Positions 6,435 through 14,984 of a stretch of 19,541 nt of DNA are shown here, in pieces. Numbering within the stretch: position 1 is the stretch's first letter; the number at the start of each line of letters is the position of its first letter. The DNA lies in NCBI GenBank assembly GCA_013003465.1, contig JABDIZ010000241.1, positions 1 through 19,541 on the forward strand, given 5' to 3'. Under the pieces are notes generated by a model that made no database searches, was not told the DNA's origin, and was given only the letters and a program-made list of their open reading frames with translations. A program made the position numbers and the translations under genes. This DNA is from Rhodothermaceae bacterium (GTDB lineage Bacteria; Bacteroidota; Rhodothermia; Rhodothermales; Rubricoccaceae).

Positions 6435-8303
6435 TTACCCTCGGTCGGAGCCGGAGCGGCGGGCCCGCGTGGACGCCACCATGCCCTCGCGCATAATGGT
6501 CCCCCGGAGGTACTGCTCGATCATGAGGCTGGCGATCGGGGCGGCAGCCTGCGAGCCGAACCCGCCGTTCTCCACGATCACGCCGACGGCTACCTGCGGG
6601 TCGTCCGTCGGCGCATAGGCGATGAACACCGAGTGGTCGTCGCCGCGCGGGTTCTCGGCCGTACCCGTCTTGCCCGCCAGCGTGATCTCCGGGTACTCAC
6701 CGACTGTTGGGATCTGCGTCCGCCGCCCGGTCCCGGCCTCGACGACGAGTTCCATCCCGCGCTGCACGATGGCCCAGTTCTCGGGGTCGATGGGAATCTG
6801 GCGCGCGCGCGGGAACGACGGCGTGCGGACTTCGCCCGTCGCCGGATCCACCTGCTCGTGGACGAGGTGCGGCGTCACGAGCGTCCCGGCGTTGGCGACG
6901 GCGGCCGTGTAGCGCGCCAGTTGGAGCGACGAGACCCCCATGTAGCCCTGCCCGATGCCCAGGTTGACCGTGTAACCGCTCGTCCATCCGGCCGGATAGG
7001 CGCGGTCGAACGCCGCCGAGTCGGGAATCAGCCCCGGCCCCTGCTGCGGGAAGTCGATGGGCGCGAGCACGCCGAAGCCGAAGCGGTGCGCCCAGGCTTG
7101 CCACGTGGGCAGGTCCATGCGCTTCCCGTTGATGGTGTCGTTCATCAGGCGGAAGAAGAACGTGTTGCAACTCCGCTGAATGGCCTCCTTGACGGCGATG
7201 TTGCCGTGCGAGCCGCCGTGGCAGCGGTAGAGGCGCCCGCCCCACACGTAGCCACCACCACAGAACAGCGTCTGGTTCTCGGTGATCAACCCCTCCTGCA
7301 GCGCGATGGAGGCCATGAACGGCTTCCACGTGGAGCCGGGCGGCTGGAAGCTCTGCGTAGCGCGCACGAGCAGCGGCTTGTCGGGGTTGTTGTAGAGGTA
7401 GTCCGCCTCCACCTGCGTGATCGACCGGTTGAACAGCGTGGGGTCGTAATCCGGCGCTGAGGCCATCGCGATGATGCCGCCGTCGTTGACATCGATCATG
7501 ACGGCGCTGCCGCGCTTGTTGACGAACAGGCTCTCGGCGAGCGCCTGCGTAGGCGCGTCGAGTGTCAGGCGCAGGCCCACGCCCGACTCGGGCTCTACGT
7601 CATGGACGCCGCCTTCGTAGGGCTGCACCTCCATACCGTGCACGTTCACGAGCACGAACTCGCGCCCGACGCGCCCGCGCAGGACGGTTTCGTACTCCGT
7701 CTCGATGCCCGTCTGCCCCACCATGTCGCCGAGACGGTAGCCCTGCTCGCGCATCACGGCGAGTTGGCTCTCGGAGATCTCCTTGACATAGCCGAGCACG
7801 TGGGCCGCGCCCGGCGGGCCGTGATAGCGCCGCTGCTGGTTCTCCTCGAAGGCGATCCCGCGCAGCCGGTACTGCTGCTCGCGGAGCCGCGCGAACGCCT
7901 GGAACGGAATGTCTTCGAGGAGGATGGCGGTCTGGTAGGTCGAGCGCTCGGTGATCTCGTCCCACTTCGCCCGCACGAGCGAGTCCGGGACGCCCGCGAG
8001 CTCGGCCACGAGCGGCAGGTTGGCCTCGTCGAAGTAGCGCGCCGAGACGGTCACGTCGATCGTCGTCTTGTTGTCGACGAGGAGTTGGCCGTTGCGGTCG
8101 TAGAGGTAGCCACGCGCCGGGCGGATGATCTTCGTCTCGATGGCGTTGCCCTCGGCCTCCATCGCGTACGTCTCCCGATCCAGGAGCTGCATCTGCGCCA
8201 GGCGGGCCCCGAGCACGCCGAGCACGAGCAGGACGACCGCGGTGAAGATGCGGAAGCGGATACGGGTCTCTTCCTTGGAGGACGCGGGGAGATGAGGCTT
8301 CAT
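6435..8303 (-). CDS. mrdA: Penicillin-binding protein 2 (elongasome transpeptidase)
   Basis: This monofunctional class B PBP cross-links peptidoglycan during elongation as the partner of RodA. From the ATG at 8303 it is 622 residues: a short cytoplasmic tail, one membrane anchor (about 18-35), the dimerisation/pedestal domain (with RPARGYLYDRNGQLLVDN at about 61-78), and a periplasmic transpeptidase domain. The active-site motifs are all present: STWK with nucleophile Ser324 in PPGSTWKPF, SCN at 378-380, and KTGT from 545. Two cysteines in CGGGYVWGGRLYRCH (348 and 361) sit in the usual loop. The frame stays open to 8453, but the extra 50 residues have no family match and would push the anchor too far from the N-terminus, so 8303 is the start. 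mreBCD is not adjacent upstream, although it often is in related operons. Confidence 0.95.
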   Translation of the reverse strand: MKPHLPASSKEETRIRFRIFTAVVLLVLGVLGARLAQMQLLDRETYAMEAEGNAIETKIIRPARGYLYDRNGQLLVDNKTTIDVTVSARYFDEANLPLVAELAGVPDSLVRAKWDEITERSTYQTAILLEDIPFQAFARLREQQYRLRGIAFEENQQRRYHGPPGAAHVLGYVKEISESQLAVMREQGYRLGDMVGQTGIETEYETVLRGRVGREFVLVNVHGMEVQPYEGGVHDVEPESGVGLRLTLDAPTQALAESLFVNKRGSAVMIDVNDGGIIAMASAPDYDPTLFNRSITQVEADYLYNNPDKPLLVRATQSFQPPGSTWKPFMASIALQEGLITENQTLFCGGGYVWGGRLYRCHGGSHGNIAVKEAIQRSCNTFFFRLMNDTINGKRMDLPTWQAWAHRFGFGVLAPIDFPQQGPGLIPDSAAFDRAYPAGWTSGYTVNLGIGQGYMGVSSLQLARYTAAVANAGTLVTPHLVHEQVDPATGEVRTPSFPRARQIPIDPENWAIVQRGMELVVEAGTGRRTQIPTVGEYPEITLAGKTGTAENPRGDDHSVFIAYAPTDDPQVAVGVIVENGGFGSQAAAPIASLMIEQYLRGTIMREGMVASTRARRSGSDRG

Positions 8304-8648
8304 GAGAGGCGTTTGGACGAGCCGCCCTGCTGCGTAGAAGACGCGGCAGACCGAGTGGCGCAAGATAAACGGCCCAGAGGCCGGAGAGTTCACCCGCATA
8401 CCCGTCACGATTCGATGGCATCCCAGGACGGTTCGGACCCGGTGCGGTACCATCCGGCGTACCTGGCAGAACTCTGCCTTTCGTGCCGGGTTACTGTCCC
8501 GTGTCGGAGATCCGCCCAGTGCCGCCGCTGGGCCATTCCACGTACCCTGTGTAACCTGTATTCGTCGGCCCTCGGCCCATCTGGTAACCGCCTGCCGCCC
8601 ATGCCCTGACGGCTACAACGCCTTCCCTTTCCTTTGCTTCCTACTCCG
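8304..8648. promoter_or_regulatory. 345 bp divergent gap, mrdA-rodA / protease-barrel gene
   Basis: No gene was found here. The gap separates two divergent starts and should carry both promoters. I found no convincing promoter hexamers, no strong hairpin and no Shine-Dalgarno before either start. GGTTAC near 8490 and GTAACC near 8550 form a loose inverted pair about 60 bp apart that is too weak to call an operator. The open frame extending mrdA into this region is judged not to be translated. Confidence 0.35.
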
Positions 8649-11600
8649 ATGGCCGACTTCGCCCGCTCCTTCGCCCGAGCCCTGCTGCTCGTGCTCCTAA
8701 CGGCGCTCCTCGCCGAGACCGCCGCCGCCCAGTACTTCGGCCGCAACAAGGTCCGCTACGACGACTTCGACTTCCAGGTTCTCGAGACGGAGCACTTCGA
8801 CCTCTTCTACTACCCCGAGGAAGAGCAGGCTGCCCGCGACGTGGCGCGCATGGCCGAGCGCTGGTACGACCGCCTCTCGACCATCCTCGACCACGAGTTC
8901 GACGAGCGCAAGACCATCGTCCTCTATGCCGACGACGCCGACTTCCGGCAGACCAACGTCGTCAGTGGGTTCATTGGCGAGGGCACGCAGGGCGTCACGG
9001 AGGGGCTCAAGCAGCGCGTCGTGCTCCCGATGGCGTCGAACTATCAGGAGACGAACCACGTCCTCGGCCACGAACTCGTTCATCAGTTCCAGTACGACAT
9101 CGCGACGCGGGACAACAGCTTCCAGCAGTTCGTCCGCCTGCCGCTGTGGATCATCGAGGGCATGGCCGAATACTTCTCCGTCGGCCGCGAGGACGCGCTG
9201 ACATCCATGTGGATGCGTGACGCCGTGCTGCGCGGCGCCTTCCCGTCGCTCCAGCAGATCTCCAACCGCGGCGAGTACAACGAGTACCAGTACGGGCAGC
9301 CCTTCTGGGCCTACATCGGCGGCACCTACGGCGACGAAGCCGCGGTGCAGCTCTTCAAGTACGCCCTCGACACGCCGCTCGACTCGGCCATCGTGGCCGT
9401 GACTGGCCTCACTCCGGACTCGCTCTCGGTGCGCTGGAGTGCGCTGATGGAAGGCAACTACCAACCGCAGGTCGCCGACCGCCAGGTCCCTGCTGAGACC
9501 GTGCGCGAGTTCGAACAGCGGACCAACCAGACGTTCCCCGATTCGCTCGTGCGCCTCGCTGACCAGCGTGTGCTTGCCCGCGACGTGGACTCGGGCGACC
9601 TCAACATTGCGCCGTCCGTCAGCCCGGACGGCCGCTACGTGGCCTACCTCTCCGAGCGCGACCTCTTCGGCATCGACCTCTTCCTCGCTGACGCCCAGAC
9701 GGGCGAGGTCATCAAGAAGCTCGAATCGGTCGGCACCGACCCGCACTTCGATGCCATCCGCTTTATCGAGTCGGCAGGCGCGTGGAGCCCGGACGGGCGG
9801 CAGTTCGCCTACGTCGTCTTCGCGGGCGGAGATAACGAGATCGCGCTGCTCGATGTAGAAACCCGCGATGTGGTGCGCCGCATCGGCGTACAGGATGTCG
9901 GTGCGATCAAGGACCCGGCGTGGAGCCCCGACGGCACGCGCATCGCCTTCACGGGCATCAAGGGCGGCATCGCGGACCTGTACGTGGTGGACCTCGCCAG
10001 CGAGACCGTCCGCCAGCTCACCAACGACCGCTACACGGACATCCAGGCCGCCTGGAGCCCCGACGGCACGAAGCTCGCCTTCGCGACCGATCGCGGTCCC
10101 GGCACGGACTTCGACCGCCTGACGTTCGCGCCGCCGCGCCTCGCGCTCTACGACCTGCAGAGCGGCGAGATCGAAGTGCTCAGCCTCTTCGCCGACGTCA
10201 AGCACATCAACCCGCAGTTCAGCCCGGATGGCCGAAGCCTCTACTTCCTCTCCAACCCGGACGGCTTCAACAACATCTACCGTCTCGACCGCGACTCGGG
10301 CGCGCTCTACCGCGTGACCGATGTCGCCACGGGCGTGGCGGGCATCGCTGACTTCTCCCCGGCCTTCTCGGTGGCGAAAGACAACGGCCGCATTCTCTAT
10401 TCGGTCTTCGAAGCGCAGAAGTATGCCGTCTATTCGCTCGACGCCGAGGAGACGAGCGGCGACCCCGTCGAGCCGTTTGGCCCCGAGGCCGAGGTGGCCA
10501 TCACACTCCCGCCGTCGGATGCGGCCACCCGCTCCGTCGTCGAAGGCTACCTCGCCGATGCGCTCGAAGGGCTACCCGACACCCGGGCGTTCCCGTCGCG
10601 CACCTATCGCCCGGGCCTCCAGCTCGACTACGTGAGCCAGCCCACGGTCGGGGTCGGCTATGACCCGACGTACGGCAGTGGCTTCGGCATCGCGGGCGGC
10701 ATCTCCTTCCTCTTCTCCGACCAGCTCTCCGACCATGTCCTTGGCGTGGCCGTTGCCGCCAACGGCACCCTCCGCGACGTAGGCGGGCAGGCGATCTACA
10801 TCAACCAGGGAAGCCGCCTCAACTACGGCGCGCAGGTCGGGCACGTACCCTATTTGCAAGCCTTCATCAATGCCCCTCCTGAAGAGGATACGCAGGCAGC
10901 CCCCCTCAACACCCGCTACTACCTCCGCACCTACGTAAGCCAGGCAGCCGGTATCGCGGCGTATCCGCTCAACCAGAGCCAACGCTTCGAGGCCAACCTC
11001 GGCTACCGCCGCATCGGCTACGACCTCGAATACGACCGCCTCGTCCTCGAAGGCAATCAGATCTTCTTCGACGGCCGCGAGCCCGTCCCCGGCTTCGACC
11101 CGGACGCGCTGAACCTCGGCGAGGGCGGGGTGGCCTTCGTGGGCGACTACTCGTACTTCGGGTTCACGTCCCCCATTCGAGGCGCGCGCTACCGTCTCGG
11201 TGTCGACGGCACGACAGGCTCGCTCAACTTCGCGACCGTCACGGCGGACTCGCGCAAGTATTTCTTCTTGCGTCCCCCTGGCTTCCCGCAAACCTTCCCG
11301 ATGACCTTCGCCGTGCGTGCGCTCCACTACGGGCGCTACGGCCCTGACGCCGAGAATGGGCGACTCAACCCACTCTACCTCGGCTATGGCCCGCTCGTGC
11401 GCGGTTACTCGTCGGGCTCGTTCGAGACCAACGAGGCCTTCGGCGACTTCGTGGACCGGCTCTATGGCGCGCGCCTGGCGGTCGCCAACGCGGAACTGCG
11501 CCTGCCGCTGCTCGGCACGCCTGAGTTTGGCCTCGTCAGCTTCCCGTACCTGCCGACCGAGCTCGTCCTCTTCGCTGACGCTGGGATCGCCTGGGGCATC

Positions 11601-11819
11601 GCCGACCGGCTGTCGTTCCTCAATCCGGTCACGGGCCAACCGAGCCAGTTGGTTCTTGGCAACCCCTTGAGCGAACAGAAGCCGATCGTCTCGGTGGGCG
11701 CCTCGCTGCGCGTCAACCTGCTCGGCGCGCTGATTCTGGAACCGTATTACGCCTTCCCGCTCTCGCGCGATGACGTGCCCTCGGGCGTGTTCGGCCTCAA
11801 CTTCACGCCGGGCTGGTAG
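8649..11819 (+). CDS. Metalloprotease-like / PD40 propeller / Omp85-like barrel protein
   Basis: This is a 1056-residue exported protein in three parts. A signal peptide (about 1-28, ending AAAQ) leads into a peptidase MA-like zinc domain (about 35-270) with HELVH at 141-145 and LWIIEGMAEYFS (166-177) supplying the probable third ligand, as in gluzincins. A TolB-like beta-propeller follows (about 310-600) with five SPDG repeats (325, 380, 426, 470 and 525). The last 400 residues are beta-rich and end in Trp. They contain PLVRGYSSG (the VRGY motif of Omp85/BamA loop 6, at 917-920), then ARLAVANAELRLPLLG and SVGASLRVNLLG, so the C-terminus should be an outer-membrane barrel with the protease and propeller in the periplasm in place of POTRA domains. 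The second ATG at 8649 starts closer to the signal peptide than the one at 8634. Possible roles are envelope proteolysis or protein export; this is an inference. Confidence 0.85.
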   Translation: MADFARSFARALLLVLLTALLAETAAAQYFGRNKVRYDDFDFQVLETEHFDLFYYPEEEQAARDVARMAERWYDRLSTILDHEFDERKTIVLYADDADFRQTNVVSGFIGEGTQGVTEGLKQRVVLPMASNYQETNHVLGHELVHQFQYDIATRDNSFQQFVRLPLWIIEGMAEYFSVGREDALTSMWMRDAVLRGAFPSLQQISNRGEYNEYQYGQPFWAYIGGTYGDEAAVQLFKYALDTPLDSAIVAVTGLTPDSLSVRWSALMEGNYQPQVADRQVPAETVREFEQRTNQTFPDSLVRLADQRVLARDVDSGDLNIAPSVSPDGRYVAYLSERDLFGIDLFLADAQTGEVIKKLESVGTDPHFDAIRFIESAGAWSPDGRQFAYVVFAGGDNEIALLDVETRDVVRRIGVQDVGAIKDPAWSPDGTRIAFTGIKGGIADLYVVDLASETVRQLTNDRYTDIQAAWSPDGTKLAFATDRGPGTDFDRLTFAPPRLALYDLQSGEIEVLSLFADVKHINPQFSPDGRSLYFLSNPDGFNNIYRLDRDSGALYRVTDVATGVAGIADFSPAFSVAKDNGRILYSVFEAQKYAVYSLDAEETSGDPVEPFGPEAEVAITLPPSDAATRSVVEGYLADALEGLPDTRAFPSRTYRPGLQLDYVSQPTVGVGYDPTYGSGFGIAGGISFLFSDQLSDHVLGVAVAANGTLRDVGGQAIYINQGSRLNYGAQVGHVPYLQAFINAPPEEDTQAAPLNTRYYLRTYVSQAAGIAAYPLNQSQRFEANLGYRRIGYDLEYDRLVLEGNQIFFDGREPVPGFDPDALNLGEGGVAFVGDYSYFGFTSPIRGARYRLGVDGTTGSLNFATVTADSRKYFFLRPPGFPQTFPMTFAVRALHYGRYGPDAENGRLNPLYLGYGPLVRGYSSGSFETNEAFGDFVDRLYGARLAVANAELRLPLLGTPEFGLVSFPYLPTELVLFADAGIAWGIADRLSFLNPVTGQPSQLVLGNPLSEQKPIVSVGASLRVNLLGALILEPYYAFPLSRDDVPSGVFGLNFTPGW

Positions 11820-11840
11820 ATGGCGGTAGATCTCGAAGTA

Positions 11841-11882
11841 CGGAAGGCGGAATGGGTAGCTTCATTCCGCCTTCCGCGTTTT
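11841..11882 (+). terminator. Strong intrinsic-terminator-like hairpin ahead of pyrD
   Basis: CGGAAGGCGGAATG (11841-11854) pairs perfectly over 14 bp with CATTCCGCCTTCCG (11863-11876) around an 8 nt loop. It is followed by CG and TTTT (11879-11882). It begins 21 bp after the stop of the protease-barrel gene and fits a rho-independent terminator. It ends only 13 bp before the pyrD ATG, so it may lie in the pyrD leader. Confidence 0.8.
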
Positions 11883-11895
11883 GCATCTGCCCTCG

Positions 11896-13011
11896 ATGTA
11901 CCGTTTCCTCCGCCCCCTGCTCTTCCGGTTCGATGCCGAGCGCGCGCATGGCCTGGGCATACGTGCCGCCCACGTCGGGCAGCGGCTACCCGGGGTTGTT
12001 CGGAGCCTTTTTCGCTCTTCTGATCCGGAGGGGCGCCTCGCACAGACGCTCTGGGCGCGCAGCGACCGACCGGGCCTGCGCTTCGCCAACCCCGTAGGCC
12101 TCGCGGCTGGGTTCGACAAGAACGCCACGCTGATTCCCTTCTGGGCCGCACTCGGGTTCGGGTTTGCGGAGGTGGGCTCGGTCACGGCGCAACCCTCGAA
12201 AGGCAACCCGCAGCCCCGCGCGTTCCGCCTCCCTGCCGACCGAGCGCTCATCAACCGGATGGGGCTCAATAACGATGGCGCCGAAGCCATTGCCAGCCGC
12301 CTCGCGTCGCTTGACCGTCCTGAGGCGTTCGTGCTCGGCATCAACGTGGCCAAAACGCACAGCCCCGCCATCCTCGGCGAGGCGGCGCTCGTCGATTTTC
12401 AGGCGAGCGTCCGGCTCCTCCTCCCCTATGCCGATTACCTCGCGCTCAACGTCTCGTGCCCCAACACGGCCGAGGGCAAAACCTTCGAGACGCCCGACGC
12501 GCTCGATGCCCTGCTCACGGTCGTCATGGCCGAGCACGCCGCGCAGGACTCCACCGTGCCCGTCCTCGTCAAGCTGTCGCCACCGATCTCTATGACAGAC
12601 TTCGGCTGCACCGAGGAATTGGTAGCGCTGTCGCTCGGTCATGGCGTCGAAGGCTTTATCGCCACCAACACCGCCGCCGACCGGAGCGGTCTCCAGGCCC
12701 CCCCGGCCCGACTGGAGGAAATTGGCACCGGCGGGCTGAGCGGGCAGCCGCTCGCGGCGCGCTCCACGGCGCTCGTTCGCCACCTGTATCGTGCGACCGA
12801 CGGCCGCGTCCCGATTATCGGCGTGGGCGGGGTGGACTCTGCCGAGGCGGCGTATGCCAAGATCCAGGCGGGCGCCTCGCTCGTGGAGCTGTACACGGCG
12901 CTCGTCTACGCAGGCCCCGGCCTTGTGCGGCGCATCCAGCGCGGCCTGCTCCGCCTCCTCGACCGCGACGGCCTCGGCGCCCTCACTGAAGCCATCGGCC
13001 TCGACGCCTGA
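11896..13011 (+). CDS. pyrD: Dihydroorotate dehydrogenase, class 2-like, with Cys at the base position
   Basis: PyrD oxidises dihydroorotate to orotate in pyrimidine synthesis with FMN; class 2 enzymes sit on the inner membrane and reduce quinone. The 371-residue product has the class 2 amphipathic N-terminus (MYRFLRPLLFRFDAERAHGL). Further class 2 features are PVGLAAGFDKNA, GFGFAEVGSVTAQPSKGNPQ, PRAFRL, INRMGLNND, VLVKLSPP, ATNTAADRSG, GTGGLSGQPLAARST and VGGVDSAEAAYAKIQAGASL. The catalytic loop reads NVSCPNT (185-191). The residue before Pro, usually the catalytic Ser of class 2, is Cys188, as in class 1 enzymes. The class 2 GLRxLQ that normally follows is replaced by AEGKTFE. The ATG at 11896 is preferred over an in-frame TTG at 11881, which lies in the terminator T-run. 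The gene is convergent with the GH3 gene, 14 bp apart. Confidence 0.93.
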   Translation: MYRFLRPLLFRFDAERAHGLGIRAAHVGQRLPGVVRSLFRSSDPEGRLAQTLWARSDRPGLRFANPVGLAAGFDKNATLIPFWAALGFGFAEVGSVTAQPSKGNPQPRAFRLPADRALINRMGLNNDGAEAIASRLASLDRPEAFVLGINVAKTHSPAILGEAALVDFQASVRLLLPYADYLALNVSCPNTAEGKTFETPDALDALLTVVMAEHAAQDSTVPVLVKLSPPISMTDFGCTEELVALSLGHGVEGFIATNTAADRSGLQAPPARLEEIGTGGLSGQPLAARSTALVRHLYRATDGRVPIIGVGGVDSAEAAYAKIQAGASLVELYTALVYAGPGLVRRIQRGLLRLLDRDGLGALTEAIGLDA

Positions 13012-13025
13012 GGCTCGCTCATCGC

Positions 13026-14906
13026 TTAGTCGGTTACGGAGGGCGGCGCGGGCATCTCCGTAACGCCGTGACCGCTGCCCAGTGCGTAGGCTCCGGGCAG
13101 GTCTACCGGCAGGCGACCCCGTGCCTCTTGCTGTCCGAGCAGCAGGTGCGCGGTCGCCGTCACACTCCGCCGGGCTGAGGAGTACGCGACGACGAGGGCA
13201 TCCGGCTCTGGCAGGTCGAGGGCGGCGTAGGGGTTGCCGAAGAGGACGAGCACGACCGGCGTGCCCGCGTCCAGTACGGCCTCGGCGAGTTGCATCTGCG
13301 CCCGGTTGAGCGCGACGCCTTCCCCTTGCCGCACGCGCAGGTGCATCGCCAGCACCACGGCATCCGCCCACTGCGCGCTCGTGAGCACGGTGGAACGCGA
13401 CCCCGCACCGGGGCTGGTGCCGATCCGATGCGTGCGAAGCGGCAAGGCGTCATTGAGCGCCCGTTCCAGCCGTCCCATCGCCGCCGAGGACCCCGCGCCC
13501 GGCTGGTTGGTCAACTGGACGAGCGCGACGCGCTGATCGGAACGGAGCGGCAGGCGAGGTCCAGCTTTGAGCAGTGTGATGGATGCATCGGCCGTGGCCT
13601 GCGCCACCCGCGTGCCTCGGACCTCCGTGAGCATCCGCTCCAGCCGCTGCGGATCGGCGAGGCGCTCGCGGTGCAGCCCGAGCCGCGCTTTTGCCTCCAA
13701 GATGCGCCGTACGGATTCGTCTACGCGTTCTTCCGTCAGGCGCCCGTCGCGGACGGCCGTGCGGAGCACCGCAATCCCTCGGCGCGGGTCGTACGTGTTG
13801 AGGAGCAGGTCGGCACCCGCCTGGACGGGCCGTAGCATCCGTTCTTCGAAGGTGTAGCGGCTCGTGAGCGCCCCCATGTGGATGGCATCGGTCGTGATGA
13901 GCCCGTCGTAGCCGAGCGAGTCGCGGAGGATGTCGGTGAGGGCGCGGCGGCTGAACGTGGCGGGCGTCTCCTCGGCGTCGAGGGCGCGCGTCCAGAGGTG
14001 CGCGGTCATGACGAGGCCGGGGCGCTCCGGCAGGGCCACGCGGTACGGGGCGAGTTCGATGCGGTCGAGGTCCGCCCACGTCCCCGGCACTTGCCCGAAA
14101 CGGACGTGCGTGTCGATGCTCGTGTTGCCGTGGCCGGGGAAGTGCTTGAGCGTGGCGAGCGCGCCGTGTGCCTGCGCACCCCGCACAAACGCCCCCGCGA
14201 GGCGTCCGACGAGGGCTGGATCGGCGCCGTAGGCCCGCGTGTTGATGATCGGGTTGGCCGGGTTGTTGTTCACGTCGGCGACGGGCGCGAAGAGGATGTT
14301 GACGCCCGTGGCGCGCGCCTCCATCGCGGTGACCGCGCCGGCCGCCTCGGCGAGGAGATCCGAGGCGGCGGCCCCGAAGGCCATGTTGGCCGGGAGTTCG
14401 GTGAAGTTGTTCGACGCTTGCCCGACGCCCCGCTCGTAGTCGGCCGTGAAGAAGAGCGGCACGCGGGCGACCGGTTGCAGCCGATTCGTGTGGCGCAACA
14501 CGGTGCGCGGCGCCATCCGGCGCGGCACGTGGAAGCCGCCGATGTGCCAGTCGCGGGCGACTTGCTCCAGGCTCCGCGCGCCACGCAGCCAGCCCGCGTT
14601 CAGATCCACGATGAACAGTTGCCCGAGCTTTTCGTCGAGCGAGAGCGTGGCGAGGACGGAATCGGCCCAGCGCGTGACCTCGGCCTCGGACGGCGGCGCG
14701 TGGTCGAGTCGGACGGCCGCGTAGGGCGCCAGGAGCGAGTCGAGCGTCGCCTGCCGGACGGCGGCCTGCTGCGCGGCGACTTCCTCCGGCGAGGGCGACG
14801 GCGCGGCGGCAGGCTCCGCCCCACCCGCATAGACGAGCAGCGCGGCTCCCACGACGACGCAGAAGCTCAGCGACCCGAGCGTAGAAAGGAATCGAGGTAC
14901 ATGCAC
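13026..14906 (-). CDS. Glycoside hydrolase family 3 (beta-N-acetylhexosaminidase, NagZ-like)
   Basis: The 626-residue exported enzyme is predicted to remove beta-linked N-acetylglucosamine, probably from peptidoglycan fragments. After an N-terminal hydrophobic segment (about 8-27; signal or anchor) and an Ala/Pro-rich linker comes the GH3 TIM-barrel domain (about 75-415). It has LSLDEKLGQLFIV, the hallmark KHFPGHGNTSIDTH (254-267, with the Asp265-x-His267 catalytic dyad of NagZ-type enzymes), and ITTDAIHMGAL, whose Asp340 is the predicted nucleophile. A second alpha/beta domain (about 450-605) resembles GH3_C. There is no fused beta-lactamase domain, which some Bacteroidota homologues carry. 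No ATG fits; the GTG at 14906 directly precedes the hydrophobic segment, and the frame is open far upstream without any family match. It is divergent from the CPBP gene. Secretion to periplasm or surface is inferred. Confidence 0.9.
   Translation of the reverse strand: MHVPRFLSTLGSLSFCVVVGAALLVYAGGAEPAAAPSPSPEEVAAQQAAVRQATLDSLLAPYAAVRLDHAPPSEAEVTRWADSVLATLSLDEKLGQLFIVDLNAGWLRGARSLEQVARDWHIGGFHVPRRMAPRTVLRHTNRLQPVARVPLFFTADYERGVGQASNNFTELPANMAFGAAASDLLAEAAGAVTAMEARATGVNILFAPVADVNNNPANPIINTRAYGADPALVGRLAGAFVRGAQAHGALATLKHFPGHGNTSIDTHVRFGQVPGTWADLDRIELAPYRVALPERPGLVMTAHLWTRALDAEETPATFSRRALTDILRDSLGYDGLITTDAIHMGALTSRYTFEERMLRPVQAGADLLLNTYDPRRGIAVLRTAVRDGRLTEERVDESVRRILEAKARLGLHRERLADPQRLERMLTEVRGTRVAQATADASITLLKAGPRLPLRSDQRVALVQLTNQPGAGSSAAMGRLERALNDALPLRTHRIGTSPGAGSRSTVLTSAQWADAVVLAMHLRVRQGEGVALNRAQMQLAEAVLDAGTPVVLVLFGNPYAALDLPEPDALVVAYSSARRSVTATAHLLLGQQEARGRLPVDLPGAYALGSGHGVTEMPAPPSVTD
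13033..13064. terminator. Hairpin at the pyrD / GH3 convergent junction
   Basis: GTTACGGAG (13033-13041) and CTCCGTAAC (13056-13064) form a perfect 9 bp stem around a 14 nt GC-rich loop. It lies inside the last codons of the minus-strand GH3 gene and 21 bp past the pyrD stop. With only 14 bp between the genes, it is the obvious place for termination of pyrD transcripts. There is no T-tract. Confidence 0.45.
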
Positions 14907-14984
14907 GGACGACGACCGGTATCTTCGGAGCCGCTGGCGCAGACGGGCTGCGCGGCTTTTCCTACAGTCAAGCTCCCCCGCCGG
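14907..14984. promoter_or_regulatory. 78 bp divergent promoter region, GH3 / CPBP
   Basis: This is the short gap between the GTG start of the GH3 gene and the ATG of the CPBP gene; both promoters should be here or overlap the gene ends. I see no clear promoter hexamers. An ATG at 14901 in frame with the CPBP gene would overlap the GH3 start by a few bases and remove this gap. Confidence 0.3.

Noticed and set aside
5191..6618. 475-codon plus-strand frame antisense to rodA and mrdA
   Set aside because: The product is almost all Arg, Glu, Asp and His, typical of an antisense shadow of membrane protein codons. It crosses two well-supported genes.
8304..8453. 50-residue N-terminal extension of PBP2
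   Set aside because: It adds no known domain and would place a long tail before the membrane anchor. The ATG at 8303 gives the normal PBP2 layout.
8697..11639. Long minus-strand frames antisense to the protease-barrel gene
   Set aside because: The plus strand has signal peptide, HELVH, SPDG repeats and barrel motifs in one frame; the minus frames show no family pattern.
11986..13371. 461-codon minus-strand frame across pyrD and the GH3 3' end
   Set aside because: It is antisense to pyrD and out of frame with GH3; there is no recognisable protein pattern.
13878..14984. Upstream extension of the CPBP frame by 369 codons
   Set aside because: That part is antisense to the GH3 gene and has a shadow-like composition. 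The family similarity begins at about 14985.
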